Positions 17,025 to 26,305 are shown, counted from the first letter of the stretch. The stretch is DNA of 64,000 bases from Flaviflexus salsibiostraticola (GCF_003952265.1 NZ_CP034438.1:992001-1056000); one strand, 5' to 3'. Notes: generated by a model from the sequence alone, not told the origin. A program made the numbers and translations.

Positions 17025-18209
17025 TTGACAGTACTCGTCATCAACTCCGGCTCCTCCTCCATCAAATACCAGCTCGTCGATCCGGAGTCGGGTGACGCGA
17101 TCGCTGTTGGCCTCGTCGAGCAGATCGGTGAGGTCTCCAGCCGCGTCAAGCACACGTACAACGGCGTCAAGCACGAGTTCGAGCAGAGCCTGGCGGACCA
17201 CGGCGAGGGCCTCCGGTTCGTCCTCGAGCTGTTCGAGAGCGTCGGCCCAAACCTCTCCGAGGCCGGGATCGTCGCCGTTGGCCACCGCGTCGTCCAGGGC
17301 GGCAAGCACTTCGACGGGCCCACCCTCATCACCGAGGACGTGCGCAACGTCATCGAGGAGCTCGCACCCCTCGCCCCGCTCCACAACCCGCCGAACCTCC
17401 GCGGCATCGACGTCGCCCGCGATCTGCTCGACGTGCCCCACGTCGCCGTGTTCGACACGGCCTTCTTCCAGACCCTCCCGGAGGAGGCTGCACGCTACGC
17501 CCTCAACCGTGAGGTCGCCGATCTTTACGGTGTGCGCCGTTACGGCGCCCACGGCACCTCTCACCAGTATGTCTCCCAGAAGGCGGCGGAGTGGACCGGT
17601 CGCGACGACCTCAAGCAGATCGTCCTCCACCTCGGCAACGGCGCGTCCGTCTCCGCGGTCGTCAACGGGGAGGCCGTCGACACGTCGATGGGCCTGACAC
17701 CCCTCGAGGGACTTGTCATGGGCACCCGCACCGGTGACATCGACCCCGCCGTCATCTTCCACCTCAGCCGGGTCGGCGGCATGAGCATCGATGAGATCGA
17801 CGATCTCTTCAACAAGAAGTCCGGCGTCAAGGGCCTCGCAGGTGAGAACGACATGCGGGCGGTGTGGGCGATGGCGGACAGCGGGGATGAGAATGCCCGT
17901 GAGGCGCTCGACATCTACATCCACCGCCTCGTCAAGTACATCGGCTCCTACGCCGCGGTCATGGGCGGTCTCGACGTCATCACCTTCACCGCCGGCATCG
18001 GCGAGAACGATGATCTCGTGCGCGCCGAGGTGCTCGAGCGGCTAGCCCCGTTCGGGTTGACGATCGATCCCGAGGTGAACTCCGAGCGCGGGGACCACAT
18101 CCGGAGGATCTCGACGGACGAATCGTCGGTCACCGTCCTCGTCATCCCGACGAACGAGGAGCTCGCCATCGCACGCCAGGCCATGGACGTCGTCGCGACC
18201 CTCGCCTGA
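17025..18209 (+). CDS. ackA: Acetate kinase
   Basis: Transfers phosphate from acetyl phosphate to ADP, making acetate and ATP. The 394-residue protein begins at a TTG after an AAAGGCAC site and carries the ASKHA signatures: VINSGSSSIKYQL at the N-terminus, GHRVVQGG, YGAHGTSHQYV and the nucleotide-binding TFTAGIGEND. Length is normal. It follows pta by 17 bp and is closed by a terminator 10 bp downstream, so the pair is a two-gene operon. Confidence 0.96.
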   Translation: MTVLVINSGSSSIKYQLVDPESGDAIAVGLVEQIGEVSSRVKHTYNGVKHEFEQSLADHGEGLRFVLELFESVGPNLSEAGIVAVGHRVVQGGKHFDGPTLITEDVRNVIEELAPLAPLHNPPNLRGIDVARDLLDVPHVAVFDTAFFQTLPEEAARYALNREVADLYGVRRYGAHGTSHQYVSQKAAEWTGRDDLKQIVLHLGNGASVSAVVNGEAVDTSMGLTPLEGLVMGTRTGDIDPAVIFHLSRVGGMSIDEIDDLFNKKSGVKGLAGENDMRAVWAMADSGDENAREALDIYIHRLVKYIGSYAAVMGGLDVITFTAGIGENDDLVRAEVLERLAPFGLTIDPEVNSERGDHIRRISTDESSVTVLVIPTNEELAIARQAMDVVATLA

Positions 18210-18219
18210 TCTCGAGAGT

Positions 18220-18251
18220 GGGAATGCCGCCGGTGATCCGGCGGCATTCCC
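18220..18251 (+). terminator. Terminator of pta-ackA
   Basis: Perfect 14-nt arms (GGGAATGCCGCCGG and its complement) with a TGAT loop lie 10 bp after the ackA stop codon. Confidence 0.8.
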
Positions 18252-18356
18252 CTATCCTCTCGCCGCTGCTTCGGCGTGGTTCCGCTATCGGCGTCGATGC
18301 CGCGGGGCCCGCACCTCGGGGTCCCGATAGAGTGGGAGTGACCCAGTAGAAAGCGT

Positions 18357-19508
18357 GTGACCGTGACCTTCCTCAGCCCTGACCTGCTCGACCGCATCCA
18401 TTCCCGCGCCGAGGAGACGGATCGACTGAACTCCTTCCCCCACGAGGATCTGGCGGAGCTGACCGCCGCCGGCTACCTCACGGCCTTCGTCCCGCAGGAG
18501 TTCGGCGGAGCGGGGCTCACCGCCGAACAGATCTGTGCGGAGCAGACCAGGCTCGCGCAGGCGGCTCCCGCCACGGCCCTCGGCATCAACATGCACCACA
18601 TCATCGTCGGCCTCGGCCGCCACCTCGTCGCGAGCGGGATCGACTCGGGGCGGCAGATCCTCGAGGGCGCCATGAACGGCGACATCTTCGCCTTCGGGAT
18701 CTCAGAGCCCGGCAATGACCTCGTCCTGTTCGGATCGATGACGGAGGCCCGGCCGGACGGCGAGGGCGGCTACTCCTTCCATGGCCTCAAGGTCTTCACG
18801 TCGCTGTCGCCCGTGTGGACGAAGCTCATGACGTTCGGCCGGGATGATTCCGGGGACGATGGTCCGCATTCAGTCTTCGCGATCCTCGACCGCGAGCGCG
18901 GCGGGTTCACGGTCAGGGACGACTGGGACACGCTGGGCATGAGGGGGACGCAGTCGAATTCGACGATGCTCGAGGGCGCGCACGCGCCCGCCGAGCAGGT
19001 CCTTCAGCGGGTGGAGCCCGGCCCGTCGAAGGAGCCCGTCATCTTCGGCATTTTCTCCTACTTCGAGGTGTTCCTCGCCGCGACGTACCTCGGCATCGGC
19101 AACCGTGCGATCGAGGTCGCGGCCGAGAAGGTGAAGACGCGTCGCTCCGTCCTCCACCAGGATGTGTATGCCAACGATCCCGACATCAGGTGGCGCCTGG
19201 CAAGCGCGGCGCTTCGCATGAACTCCGCGGCAGCCGAGGTCACGCTGCTCGCACGCGATCTCGACGCGGGGCGCGATCGTGGCGACCTCTGGTACCCGCA
19301 GCTGTCGGCGGCGAAGAACGCCGCCTCGGAGGCCTCGCTCTATGCCGTCGAGCAGGCGATCCGCTCGACCGGTGGATCCTCCTACTCGAATTCGAACGAG
19401 CTGTCCCGCCTCTACCGGGACGTCCTGGCCGGTCTCTTCCAGCCCTCCGATCAGGAGTCCCTCCACTCCTCCTGGGCGAACGTCGTCCTCGGCCCCATCA
19501 CCGAATGA
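18357..19508 (+). CDS. Acyl-CoA dehydrogenase family flavoprotein
   Basis: A 383-residue flavoenzyme of the acyl-CoA dehydrogenase fold: N-terminal helical domain with LTAAGYLTAFVPQEFGGAG, the middle beta-domain (FGISEPGNDL, FHGLKVFTS, GMRGTQSNSTMLEG) and a C-terminal helical domain. The C-terminal part (RSTGGSSYSNSNELSRLYRDV) looks more like the DszC/flavin-monooxygenase-like branch than classical beta-oxidation enzymes, so the reaction could be a dehydrogenation or an oxygenation. It stands alone after pta-ackA and is convergent with the giant activase gene. GTG start; a second GTG lies two codons in. Confidence 0.8.
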   Translation: MTVTFLSPDLLDRIHSRAEETDRLNSFPHEDLAELTAAGYLTAFVPQEFGGAGLTAEQICAEQTRLAQAAPATALGINMHHIIVGLGRHLVASGIDSGRQILEGAMNGDIFAFGISEPGNDLVLFGSMTEARPDGEGGYSFHGLKVFTSLSPVWTKLMTFGRDDSGDDGPHSVFAILDRERGGFTVRDDWDTLGMRGTQSNSTMLEGAHAPAEQVLQRVEPGPSKEPVIFGIFSYFEVFLAATYLGIGNRAIEVAAEKVKTRRSVLHQDVYANDPDIRWRLASAALRMNSAAAEVTLLARDLDAGRDRGDLWYPQLSAAKNAASEASLYAVEQAIRSTGGSSYSNSNELSRLYRDVLAGLFQPSDQESLHSSWANVVLGPITE

Positions 19509-19616
19509 GTGCGTGAGGCCGTGCCGCAGAGCGTGGTGTTCGGCTCAGGGTCTGCTCTCGTCCTCGATCCCAGACCACGGCTATGCGGAGGAGCAGGACA
19601 CCGCGCCCACGCACGC

Positions 19617-22600
19617 CTACTCCGAGGCTCCGGCGCGGAGGCTCGGCATGCCGAGCGGGACCGCGGTCGACGGGGTGGCCTCCCATTCCTCCTCCGACTC
19701 GTGGCCGAGGAAGGCCGTCGAGATCATGAGCTTGATCCGGTTGAGCTGGTTGACGGGTGAGGCGCCAGCGTCGTAGTCGATGGAGACGATGTTCGCGTTC
19801 TCATACCGATTCCGCAGGGCCCGGAACATGCCGCGGCCGACGACGTGGTTCGGCAGGCAGGCGAAGGGCTGGGCGCAGATGATGTTCGGGCAGCCGCGTT
19901 CGATCATGTCCATCATGTCAGCCACGAGGTACCAGCCCTCTCCCGCCTGATTGCCGAGCGAGACGATCTCCTGCGCCTTCTCGCGCAGCTCCTGGATGGT
20001 CGAGCCCACCTCGAACCGTTCGGAGTCGAGGAAGGCGCTGCGGGCGACGTTCTCGTACTGCTGCAGGATCCACAGTCCGATCGTGTGGAGGTTCGCCTGC
20101 TTCTGCGTGAGCGAGCCGAGCGTGTCGTGCTTCCACTGGGCGGTCGCAAGTGAGTTGTGGAAGAACTGGGCAAGGGATGGCAGCTCCGCCTCGCAGCCTT
20201 CGGCCTCGACGGTGCCGACCACATTGTTGTTGGCATCCGGGTCGTATTGGACGAGGATCTCGCCGACGATTCCGACGCGGGGTTTTCGGGGGATGTTGTG
20301 GAGTGGAAGCTCATCGAAGTCGCGGACGATTCTCCGGACGAGCCTCGTGAACGTGAGGCGCCGACCGAGCGTGGGCGACTGTCCGGTCTCGAAGAACTCC
20401 CGTGCGATCTGGTCCCACCGCTCATACAGCGCCGTGGCATTGCCGTCGATCTCGTAGGGTCGGGTGCGCAGCAGCACCTTCTGCAGAACGTCGCCGACCG
20501 TGGTCGCCTGGAGGATGCGGTGGATGAGGGGGATGGACATGGTGAAGCCCGAATTCTCCTCGAATCCCTGCGCGGAGGCGGCGATGACGGGGACCTGCGG
20601 ATAGCCGGCATCCCCGAGCCCCTTTCGGAGGAGGGCCGCGTAGTTCGTCGCGCGGCACATCCCGCCCGTCTGCGTGATGATGACGGCCGTCGCGTCCGGA
20701 TCCTCGATCCCCTCGGTGAACTGGGAGATGAGCTGGCCGATGACGACGATGGCGGGATAGCAGGCGTCGTTGTGGACGAAGGTCAGACCCGTCTCGATGG
20801 AGTCGCGGGAGGCGTGCTCGAGCAGCCTGACCCGGTAGCCCGCCCGGCGCAGCGCGGGCGCGAGGAGCCGGAAGTGGATGGGTGCCATCTGCGGCGCGAG
20901 GATCGTGTACTCCTTCTTCATCGCCTTCGTGAATTCGACCGCCGGGTACCTCTCGTGCAGGCGGGCGGGCGCGCTCTCCTCCGGGCAGGTGGAGATGTTC
21001 GCCGACTCCATCCGCTCATCGGCCGCTGCCGCGAGCGAGCGGAGTCTGATGCGGGCGGCTCCGAGGTTGGAGATCTCATCGATCTTCAGGCCTGTGTAGA
21101 CATCCCCCTTCGCCTCGAGGATCTCGAGAACCTGGTCGGAGGTGACGGCGTCCAGCCCGCACCCGAAAGAGGTGAGCTGGACGAGCTGGAGGTTCGGTGC
21201 GTCCCCGACGGTCGACGCCGCCTCGTAGAGGCGCGAGTGGTAGGCCCACTGGTCGCGGACCCGCAGGGGACGCTCGAGATCGCCGAGGGCGACCGCATCC
21301 TCCGTCAGCACCGCCATCCCCAGCCCGATGATGACATCGGGGATTCCGTGGTTGATCTCCGGGTCGAGGTGGTAGGGCCGGCCGGCGAGAACGATGCCGC
21401 GGATACCGTGGGCGGCGATGTAGTCGAGCGTCTCACGGCCCTTGTCGAGGATGTCCTGCCGGTATGCGGCGTCCTCCTCCCACCCGGCTTCGCACGCAGC
21501 CCGGGCCTCGCCCTCGGTGACCCCGAAGTCGGCGAGGAAATCCGCCACCCGTGTCGGGAGGAGCTCCCTGTCCAGGAGGGAGACGAAGGGGGAGATGAAG
21601 GTGACGTCCTCACCCGCGAGCCTCTCCATGTTCGTCCGGAGCACCTCGGGATAGGTGGCGACGATCGGGCAGTTGAACGTGTTGTCCTGGCCGGCCGAGG
21701 TCTCCTTCTCGTAGGACACGCACGGATAGAAGATCGTGGTGACGCCCTTGTCGAGGAGCGATTCGATGTGGCCGTGGGCGAGCTTCGCCGGGTAGCAGAC
21801 ATTCTCCGAGGGGATCGACTCCATGCCCTGCTCGAACAGGTCGTGGCTCGAGCGGCCTGACAGCATGACCCGGAAGCCCAGCTCGGTCAGCACCGTGAAC
21901 CAGAACGGATAGTTCTCGTACATGCCGAGCACGCGGGGAATGCCGATGTCGCCGCGATGGGCCTTCGCTTCGGTCAGCCTGCGATAGCCGAAGGTCCGCT
22001 TGTACTTCCAGTCGACCATGTTGGGGATCGGCGACTGCGGCGGACGCCTCTCAAGCGATGCTCCGCGGTCGCACCGATTGCCCGAGACGTGGCGCTGGCC
22101 GGTCGAGAAGTCGCTGATCGTCATCTTGCAGTGGTTCTGGCAGAGCCTGCACACCTTCGTCGTCGTAACGACCGAGAGCCTCTCCAGCTCCTCAAGCGGC
22201 AGCACGTGCGGCCCGGGCGAGCCGTCATCATTCCGCTTCGCAGTCAGGGCAGCGCCGTAGGCGCCCATGAGTCCGGCCAGGTTCGGGCGGACGACCTCAC
22301 GCCCGGTCAGCAGCTCGAAGGTCCGCAGGACCGAGTCGTTGAGGAAGGTGCCGCCCTGGACGACGACCCTCTCCCCCAGATCCTCAGGGCTCGTCAGCTT
22401 GATGACCTTGTAGAGCGCATTGCGGACGACCGAGTAGGACAGTCCGGCCGCGATGTCGGCGACCGAGGCGCCCTCCTTCTGTGCCGACTTGACGGAGGAG
22501 TTCATGAACACCGTGCATCGCGTGCCCAGATCGACCGGGGCTGTCGCCTCGGTCGCGACACTGGCGAAACCGTCGATGCTCTGCCCCATCGTGTGCGCGA

Positions 22601-23951
22601 AGGTCTGGAGGAACGATCCGCATCCCGACGAACAGGCCTCGTTGACGGAGATGGAGTCGACCGCGCCGTTCCTGATCGTCAGGTATTTCATATCCTGACC
22701 GCCGATGTCGATGACCGAGTCCACCCCCGGCATCATGTGCTCCGCGGCCCGGTAATGGGCGATCGTCTCGACCTCGCCGTCGTCGAGGCCGAGCGCGGTC
22801 TTGACGATGCCCTCGCCGTAACCGGTCGCACACGACCGTCTGATCGTCAGTCCCGGCGGGAGCTCGCTCTGGATCCGCCGCACGATGTCGACAGCCGCCG
22901 TCACCGGATCGCCCTCGTTCGAGGCATAGTGGGTGAAGATGATGGAATCGTCCTCGTCGATGAGGACGGCCTTGATCGTCGTCGACCCGGCGTCGATACC
23001 GAGATAGCAGGCGCCCCGCGCCTCCGTCATCTCCTTCGTCGGAATGACGGCCCGGGCATGCCTGCGATCGAAGTCCTCCTTCTCCTGGCGATCCGCGAAA
23101 AGCGGCCTCAGCCGGTGGGATGTCAGCCCGGTGCTGTCGAGCGTCAGCATCCGATCGAGCAGGTCGCTGATCCGGGTCGTCCGCCCGTCGGCCAGGAGGG
23201 CGGCGCCGATCGCGACGTACAGCTGTGCATTGCCCGGTGATGTGAAAGTCTCGACCCTGTCGAGGACACGACGGAACGCCTCGCGCAGCTCGGGCATGAA
23301 GTGGAGCGGCCCTCCGAGGAGCATGACGCTACCGCGGATAGGGCGCCCAGCCGCAAGGCCGGCGACCGTCTGGAGCGCGACCGCCTGGAAGACGGAGGCG
23401 GCGATGTCCTCATGGGGCACGCCCTGATTGAGGAGCGGCTGGACGTCCGTCTTCGCAAACACCCCGCAGCGCGACGCGATCGGATAGAGCTCCGTGTATC
23501 GAGACGCGAGGTCGTTGAGCCCTGCCGCGTCGGTCGCGAGGAGCGACGCCATCTGATCGATGAAGGCGCCGGTGCCACCGGCGCACGTCCCGTTCATTCG
23601 CTGCTCGGGCGTTGGGTGAAGGTAGGTGAGCTTCGCGTCCTCACCGCCGAGCTCGATGATGACGTCGATATCGGGATGCATGCGCCGTGTCACCTCGGTC
23701 TGGCCGATGACCTCCTGGACGAACGGGAGGTCGAGCTGTTCCGCGAGCTGCATGCCGCCCGAGCCCGTGAACGCCGCCTGGACTGGAAGGTCGCCGAGCT
23801 CCCGGCTCACATCCTGCAGCAGTTTCGCCAGTTCTGCCCGCACGTCGGCATTATGGCGCCGGTAGTCCTCGAAGAGCAGCCGACTGCCGTCCCACACCAC
23901 CGCTTTGACCGTGGTCGAGCCGACATCGATTCCGAGCTTCAGATCAGTCAT
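19617..23951 (-). CDS. Giant 2-hydroxyacyl-CoA dehydratase activase-related protein (two BadF domains plus DUF2229)
   Basis: A 1444-residue cytoplasmic ASKHA/iron-sulfur protein. Two tandem BcrAD/BadFG activase modules occur: residues about 1-290 (GIDVGSTTVKAVVWD, GTCAGGTGAF, SRCGVFAKT) and about 315-575 (GIDAGSTTIKAVLID, EACSSGCGSF, TRCTVFMNS). Each has the Cys pair that bridges a [4Fe-4S] cluster across a dimer in HgdC. A CRLCQNHCK cluster and a DUF2229 domain follow (MYENYPFWFTVLTELGF, VCYPAKLAHGH), then a long C-terminal dehydratase-like part (NDACYPAIVVIGQ). Such proteins use ATP to drive low-potential electron transfer, but the partner is unknown and no separate dehydratase subunits are nearby. 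Start at ATG 23951 after GGAGGA. A TetR gene is divergent. Confidence 0.88.
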   Translation of the reverse strand: MTDLKLGIDVGSTTVKAVVWDGSRLLFEDYRRHNADVRAELAKLLQDVSRELGDLPVQAAFTGSGGMQLAEQLDLPFVQEVIGQTEVTRRMHPDIDVIIELGGEDAKLTYLHPTPEQRMNGTCAGGTGAFIDQMASLLATDAAGLNDLASRYTELYPIASRCGVFAKTDVQPLLNQGVPHEDIAASVFQAVALQTVAGLAAGRPIRGSVMLLGGPLHFMPELREAFRRVLDRVETFTSPGNAQLYVAIGAALLADGRTTRISDLLDRMLTLDSTGLTSHRLRPLFADRQEKEDFDRRHARAVIPTKEMTEARGACYLGIDAGSTTIKAVLIDEDDSIIFTHYASNEGDPVTAAVDIVRRIQSELPPGLTIRRSCATGYGEGIVKTALGLDDGEVETIAHYRAAEHMMPGVDSVIDIGGQDMKYLTIRNGAVDSISVNEACSSGCGSFLQTFAHTMGQSIDGFASVATEATAPVDLGTRCTVFMNSSVKSAQKEGASVADIAAGLSYSVVRNALYKVIKLTSPEDLGERVVVQGGTFLNDSVLRTFELLTGREVVRPNLAGLMGAYGAALTAKRNDDGSPGPHVLPLEELERLSVVTTTKVCRLCQNHCKMTISDFSTGQRHVSGNRCDRGASLERRPPQSPIPNMVDWKYKRTFGYRRLTEAKAHRGDIGIPRVLGMYENYPFWFTVLTELGFRVMLSGRSSHDLFEQGMESIPSENVCYPAKLAHGHIESLLDKGVTTIFYPCVSYEKETSAGQDNTFNCPIVATYPEVLRTNMERLAGEDVTFISPFVSLLDRELLPTRVADFLADFGVTEGEARAACEAGWEEDAAYRQDILDKGRETLDYIAAHGIRGIVLAGRPYHLDPEINHGIPDVIIGLGMAVLTEDAVALGDLERPLRVRDQWAYHSRLYEAASTVGDAPNLQLVQLTSFGCGLDAVTSDQVLEILEAKGDVYTGLKIDEISNLGAARIRLRSLAAAADERMESANISTCPEESAPARLHERYPAVEFTKAMKKEYTILAPQMAPIHFRLLAPALRRAGYRVRLLEHASRDSIETGLTFVHNDACYPAIVVIGQLISQFTEGIEDPDATAVIITQTGGMCRATNYAALLRKGLGDAGYPQVPVIAASAQGFEENSGFTMSIPLIHRILQATTVGDVLQKVLLRTRPYEIDGNATALYERWDQIAREFFETGQSPTLGRRLTFTRLVRRIVRDFDELPLHNIPRKPRVGIVGEILVQYDPDANNNVVGTVEAEGCEAELPSLAQFFHNSLATAQWKHDTLGSLTQKQANLHTIGLWILQQYENVARSAFLDSERFEVGSTIQELREKAQEIVSLGNQAGEGWYLVADMMDMIERGCPNIICAQPFACLPNHVVGRGMFRALRNRYENANIVSIDYDAGASPVNQLNRIKLMISTAFLGHESEEEWEATPSTAVPLGMPSLRAGASE

Positions 23952-23994
23952 CACACTTCCTCCGCCCTTCACGCTAACGACCCGCGGGCTAAAC

Positions 23995-24011
23995 TTTCAT
24001 TCATGATGAAA
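23995..24011. promoter_or_regulatory. Candidate TetR operator
   Basis: An inverted repeat TTTCAT-N5-ATGAAA lies in the 170-bp gap between the divergent activase and TetR genes, about 45 bp from the activase start. It is AT-rich in an otherwise GC-rich stretch, as expected for a control element. Inferred from position and symmetry only. Confidence 0.4.
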
Positions 24012-24121
24012 TTAGACGGCCGACCCGTTTCTGGGCCCGAGAATGTGTCGATTGCGAGGCCCTCCTGCCCCCTCCTGAAGCAGGGCGCCCGAAACTTTGG
24101 GCCGAAGGTCCCGGAGCTGTC

Positions 24122-24736
24122 GTGAGCCGGACGAGGGGGCCGCGGGCCGCCCGCGGGGAGGTCAGACAGCGGCTGTTGACGGCCGCCCGGGCACGTTTCT
24201 GGCAGCACGACTACAGCGCGGTGACGATGAGGCAGATCGCCGGCGACGCGGGTGTCGATGCCGCCCTCATCAACTACTACTTCGGCGGCAAGGCGAACCT
24301 CTTCCGCGAGTCGATGTCGCTGCCGGAGGATCCCGTTCAGCTGGTCCTCGACCTCTTCAAGGGCGACCGCACCACCCTCGGGTATCGCGCGCTCATGACG
24401 GCGATGGAGATCTGGGAGCTCGGCGGGATGTCGACGACCGTCAAGGTCCTCATCCGCTCACTCCTCGGATCCGACCAGACGCTGAGCGACTACCGGGACT
24501 GGGTCGATTCAGCCATCGTCACACCCGCGGCATCCCTTCTCGGCGGCCGCAGCGCCAAGTACCGGGTCGAGGCCGGCCTCGCCCACATCGTCGGGCTCAT
24601 GCTCGTGCGCTACATGTCGGAGGCCGAGCCGATAGCGAGCATGCCGCGCGAGGAGCTCGCGCGGCTTCAGGCCCCGATCGTCCAGGCGCTCTTCACCGGG
24701 CAGTACGGTCCGTCTACCGGACCATTCGGTGGATGA
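24122..24736 (+). CDS. TetR/AcrR family transcriptional regulator
   Basis: A 204-residue repressor-type protein. The N-terminal helix-turn-helix (about 15-62) shows the family pattern RLLTAARARFWQHDYSAVTMRQIAGDAGVDAALINYYFGGKANLF. The C-terminal ligand-binding domain (about 80-200) is of the TetR_C_17-like helical type (LRSLLGSDQTLSDYRDWV region). The start is GTG. The gene is divergent from the giant activase, its most likely target, and converges with a GNAT gene with which it overlaps by 23 bp. The ligand is unknown; a CoA ester would fit the context. Confidence 0.88.
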   Translation: MSRTRGPRAARGEVRQRLLTAARARFWQHDYSAVTMRQIAGDAGVDAALINYYFGGKANLFRESMSLPEDPVQLVLDLFKGDRTTLGYRALMTAMEIWELGGMSTTVKVLIRSLLGSDQTLSDYRDWVDSAIVTPAASLLGGRSAKYRVEAGLAHIVGLMLVRYMSEAEPIASMPREELARLQAPIVQALFTGQYGPSTGPFGG

Positions 24737-25184
24737 GGGCTCCCCCAAGGCGCTCCGACTGTTCGCTGACCCCATCGCGCTCAAAGCCGTGGGTGCGGTA
24801 GAAGGATTCGGCGGCACTGCCGTCGAGCACCCACAGCAGGCACGGTGCGGTGCCGATCGCGTAGTTGAGCAGGCGGGCGCCGATGCCGCGCCGCTGAACG
24901 GCGGCGAGGATGTAGAGCGAGGTGAGCTCAAGTGGCCGCACGTCACCGGGGCCAAGCGCCCGCGCCGCCGCGAAGCCGACAGTCTCGCCCTCCCAGGTCG
25001 CAATCCAATGCGTCGTGGCCCCGTCGGCCAGCGCCTCCGGATAGATCTCGAGCATGCGCTGCTCCTTGCCGGCGATCAGCTCCTCGTCGAGCAGGCCGGT
25101 GAAGGACTCCCTCCACGACTTCGCGTGCACGCGTGCGAGCGCCTCCGCATCGAGCACCGTGGCGGCCCTGATTCCCAGACTCAT
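24714..25184 (-). CDS. GNAT family N-acetyltransferase
   Basis: A 156-residue acetyl-CoA-dependent N-acetyltransferase. Recognisable elements are the N-terminal VRAATVLDAEALARVHAKSW type strand-helix, the beta4 strand LTSLYILAAVQRRGIGARLL with the acetyl-CoA loop RRGIGA, and the C-terminal AESFYRTHGFERDG. Its ATG overlaps the stop codon of the GlgC-like gene (ATGA), with GGAGGATGA as ribosome-binding site, so translation is coupled to it. The 3' end overlaps the convergent TetR gene. The substrate is unknown. Confidence 0.88.
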   Translation of the reverse strand: MSLGIRAATVLDAEALARVHAKSWRESFTGLLDEELIAGKEQRMLEIYPEALADGATTHWIATWEGETVGFAAARALGPGDVRPLELTSLYILAAVQRRGIGARLLNYAIGTAPCLLWVLDGSAAESFYRTHGFERDGVSEQSERLGGALIHRMVR

Positions 25185-26305
25185 TCATCCTCCGTTACGT
25201 GTCCGTCAGCATCGATCAGCGTAACGGAATCCGGCGACCCGTACGTGCCCGGTTCCAGCCTGGCACCGGTGTCGACGATGCAGCGGCGCAGCTGAACGCC
25301 GGCTGGCACGTGCACCTCGTCGAGGAGGATCGACTCCTCGATGATGGCGCCGTCCTCAACGACACAGCGGGTGGCGAGCACACTCGACCGCACGGTCCCG
25401 CTCACGCGGCACCCCGGGGCCACATAGGAGGTGTCGATGCGGGCCGACTCCTCGATTCGAGCCGGGAGGAGGGGCGGCTGGGCGGAGTAGATGGGCCAGG
25501 CAGGATCATCGAGTTCAGCCCCCGAGCCATCGAGCAGGTCCATGTGCGCCTGCCAGTAGGCGCTGAGGGTGCCGAGGTCCTTCCAGTAGCCGCGGAGCCG
25601 ATACTCCATGACCGTCCGGTTCTCGACGTACCAGGGCAGCAGGTCATCGCCGTAGTCGCCGAGCTCACCCAGGTCGTCGTGGAGGCTGTCGAGTGCCTTG
25701 ACGAGTGCCTCGGCGGTGAAGCAGAAGATCTCGGCGGCGACGATAGTCGACTTCGGATCGTCCGGCTTGTACCAGAAGTCTGTGACACGGCCGCCGTCGA
25801 CCTCAACGACGCTGTAGCGGGAGGGATCCTCGGACACCTCAGTCGTCACCATCGTGAGGTCGGCACCGGAGTCGACATGGTCGGCGATGACGCCTGCGAA
25901 GTCGAGGGTGTAGAGATGATCGGCGGACAGGACGAGCACGAGATCGGGTGCATGCTCCTTGATCCGGTCGTTCTGCCGCCACAGGGAGTCGCTGTTGCCC
26001 TGGGAGAACCCCGCCTTCTCGTCGTCCCCGCTGAACGGTGGAAGAAGCACAAGACCGCCGTGGCTCCGGTCGAGATCCCATGCCCGACCGCCGGCCAGAT
26101 ACTGGTTGAAGGAGTGGGGCTGGTGCTCCTCGACGATCCAGACATCCGACAGGCCGGAGTGGACGAGGTTGGACAGCGACACGTCGATGAGGCGGTAGGA
26201 GCCTGCCATGCGCAGCGCTGGCTTCGCACGTGTCTCTGTCAGCGCCCCCATGCGCGAGCCGCTGCCACCGGCGAGAACTAGGGCGAGTACCTTCGGAGCT
26301 GACAT
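25181..26305 (-). CDS. GlgC-like glucose-1-phosphate nucleotidyltransferase
   Basis: Member of the ADP-glucose pyrophosphorylase family, which makes NDP-glucose for glycogen or related glucans. The 374-residue product has the nucleotide-binding LAGGSGSRMG (residues 11-20), AKPALRMAGSYRLIDVSLSNLVHSG, the active-site LSADHLYTLDF, and a C-terminal left-handed beta-helix of hexapeptide repeats. The start is set at ATG 26305 by an AAGGGG site. It is shorter and more divergent than classical GlgC (about 400-430), so it may be a paralogue. It is coupled to the downstream GNAT gene. Confidence 0.8.
   Translation of the reverse strand: MSAPKVLALVLAGGSGSRMGALTETRAKPALRMAGSYRLIDVSLSNLVHSGLSDVWIVEEHQPHSFNQYLAGGRAWDLDRSHGGLVLLPPFSGDDEKAGFSQGNSDSLWRQNDRIKEHAPDLVLVLSADHLYTLDFAGVIADHVDSGADLTMVTTEVSEDPSRYSVVEVDGGRVTDFWYKPDDPKSTIVAAEIFCFTAEALVKALDSLHDDLGELGDYGDDLLPWYVENRTVMEYRLRGYWKDLGTLSAYWQAHMDLLDGSGAELDDPAWPIYSAQPPLLPARIEESARIDTSYVAPGCRVSGTVRSSVLATRCVVEDGAIIEESILLDEVHVPAGVQLRRCIVDTGARLEPGTYGSPDSVTLIDADGHVTEDE

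Noticed and set aside
20157..23240. Long plus-strand frames opposite the giant activase
   Set aside because: Antisense shadows of a conserved ASKHA protein; no domain recognisable.
24003..24125. Short plus-strand frame beginning ATGATGAAATTAG
   Set aside because: It covers the candidate operator and leader of the TetR gene, has no ribosome-binding site, and its product shows no family features.
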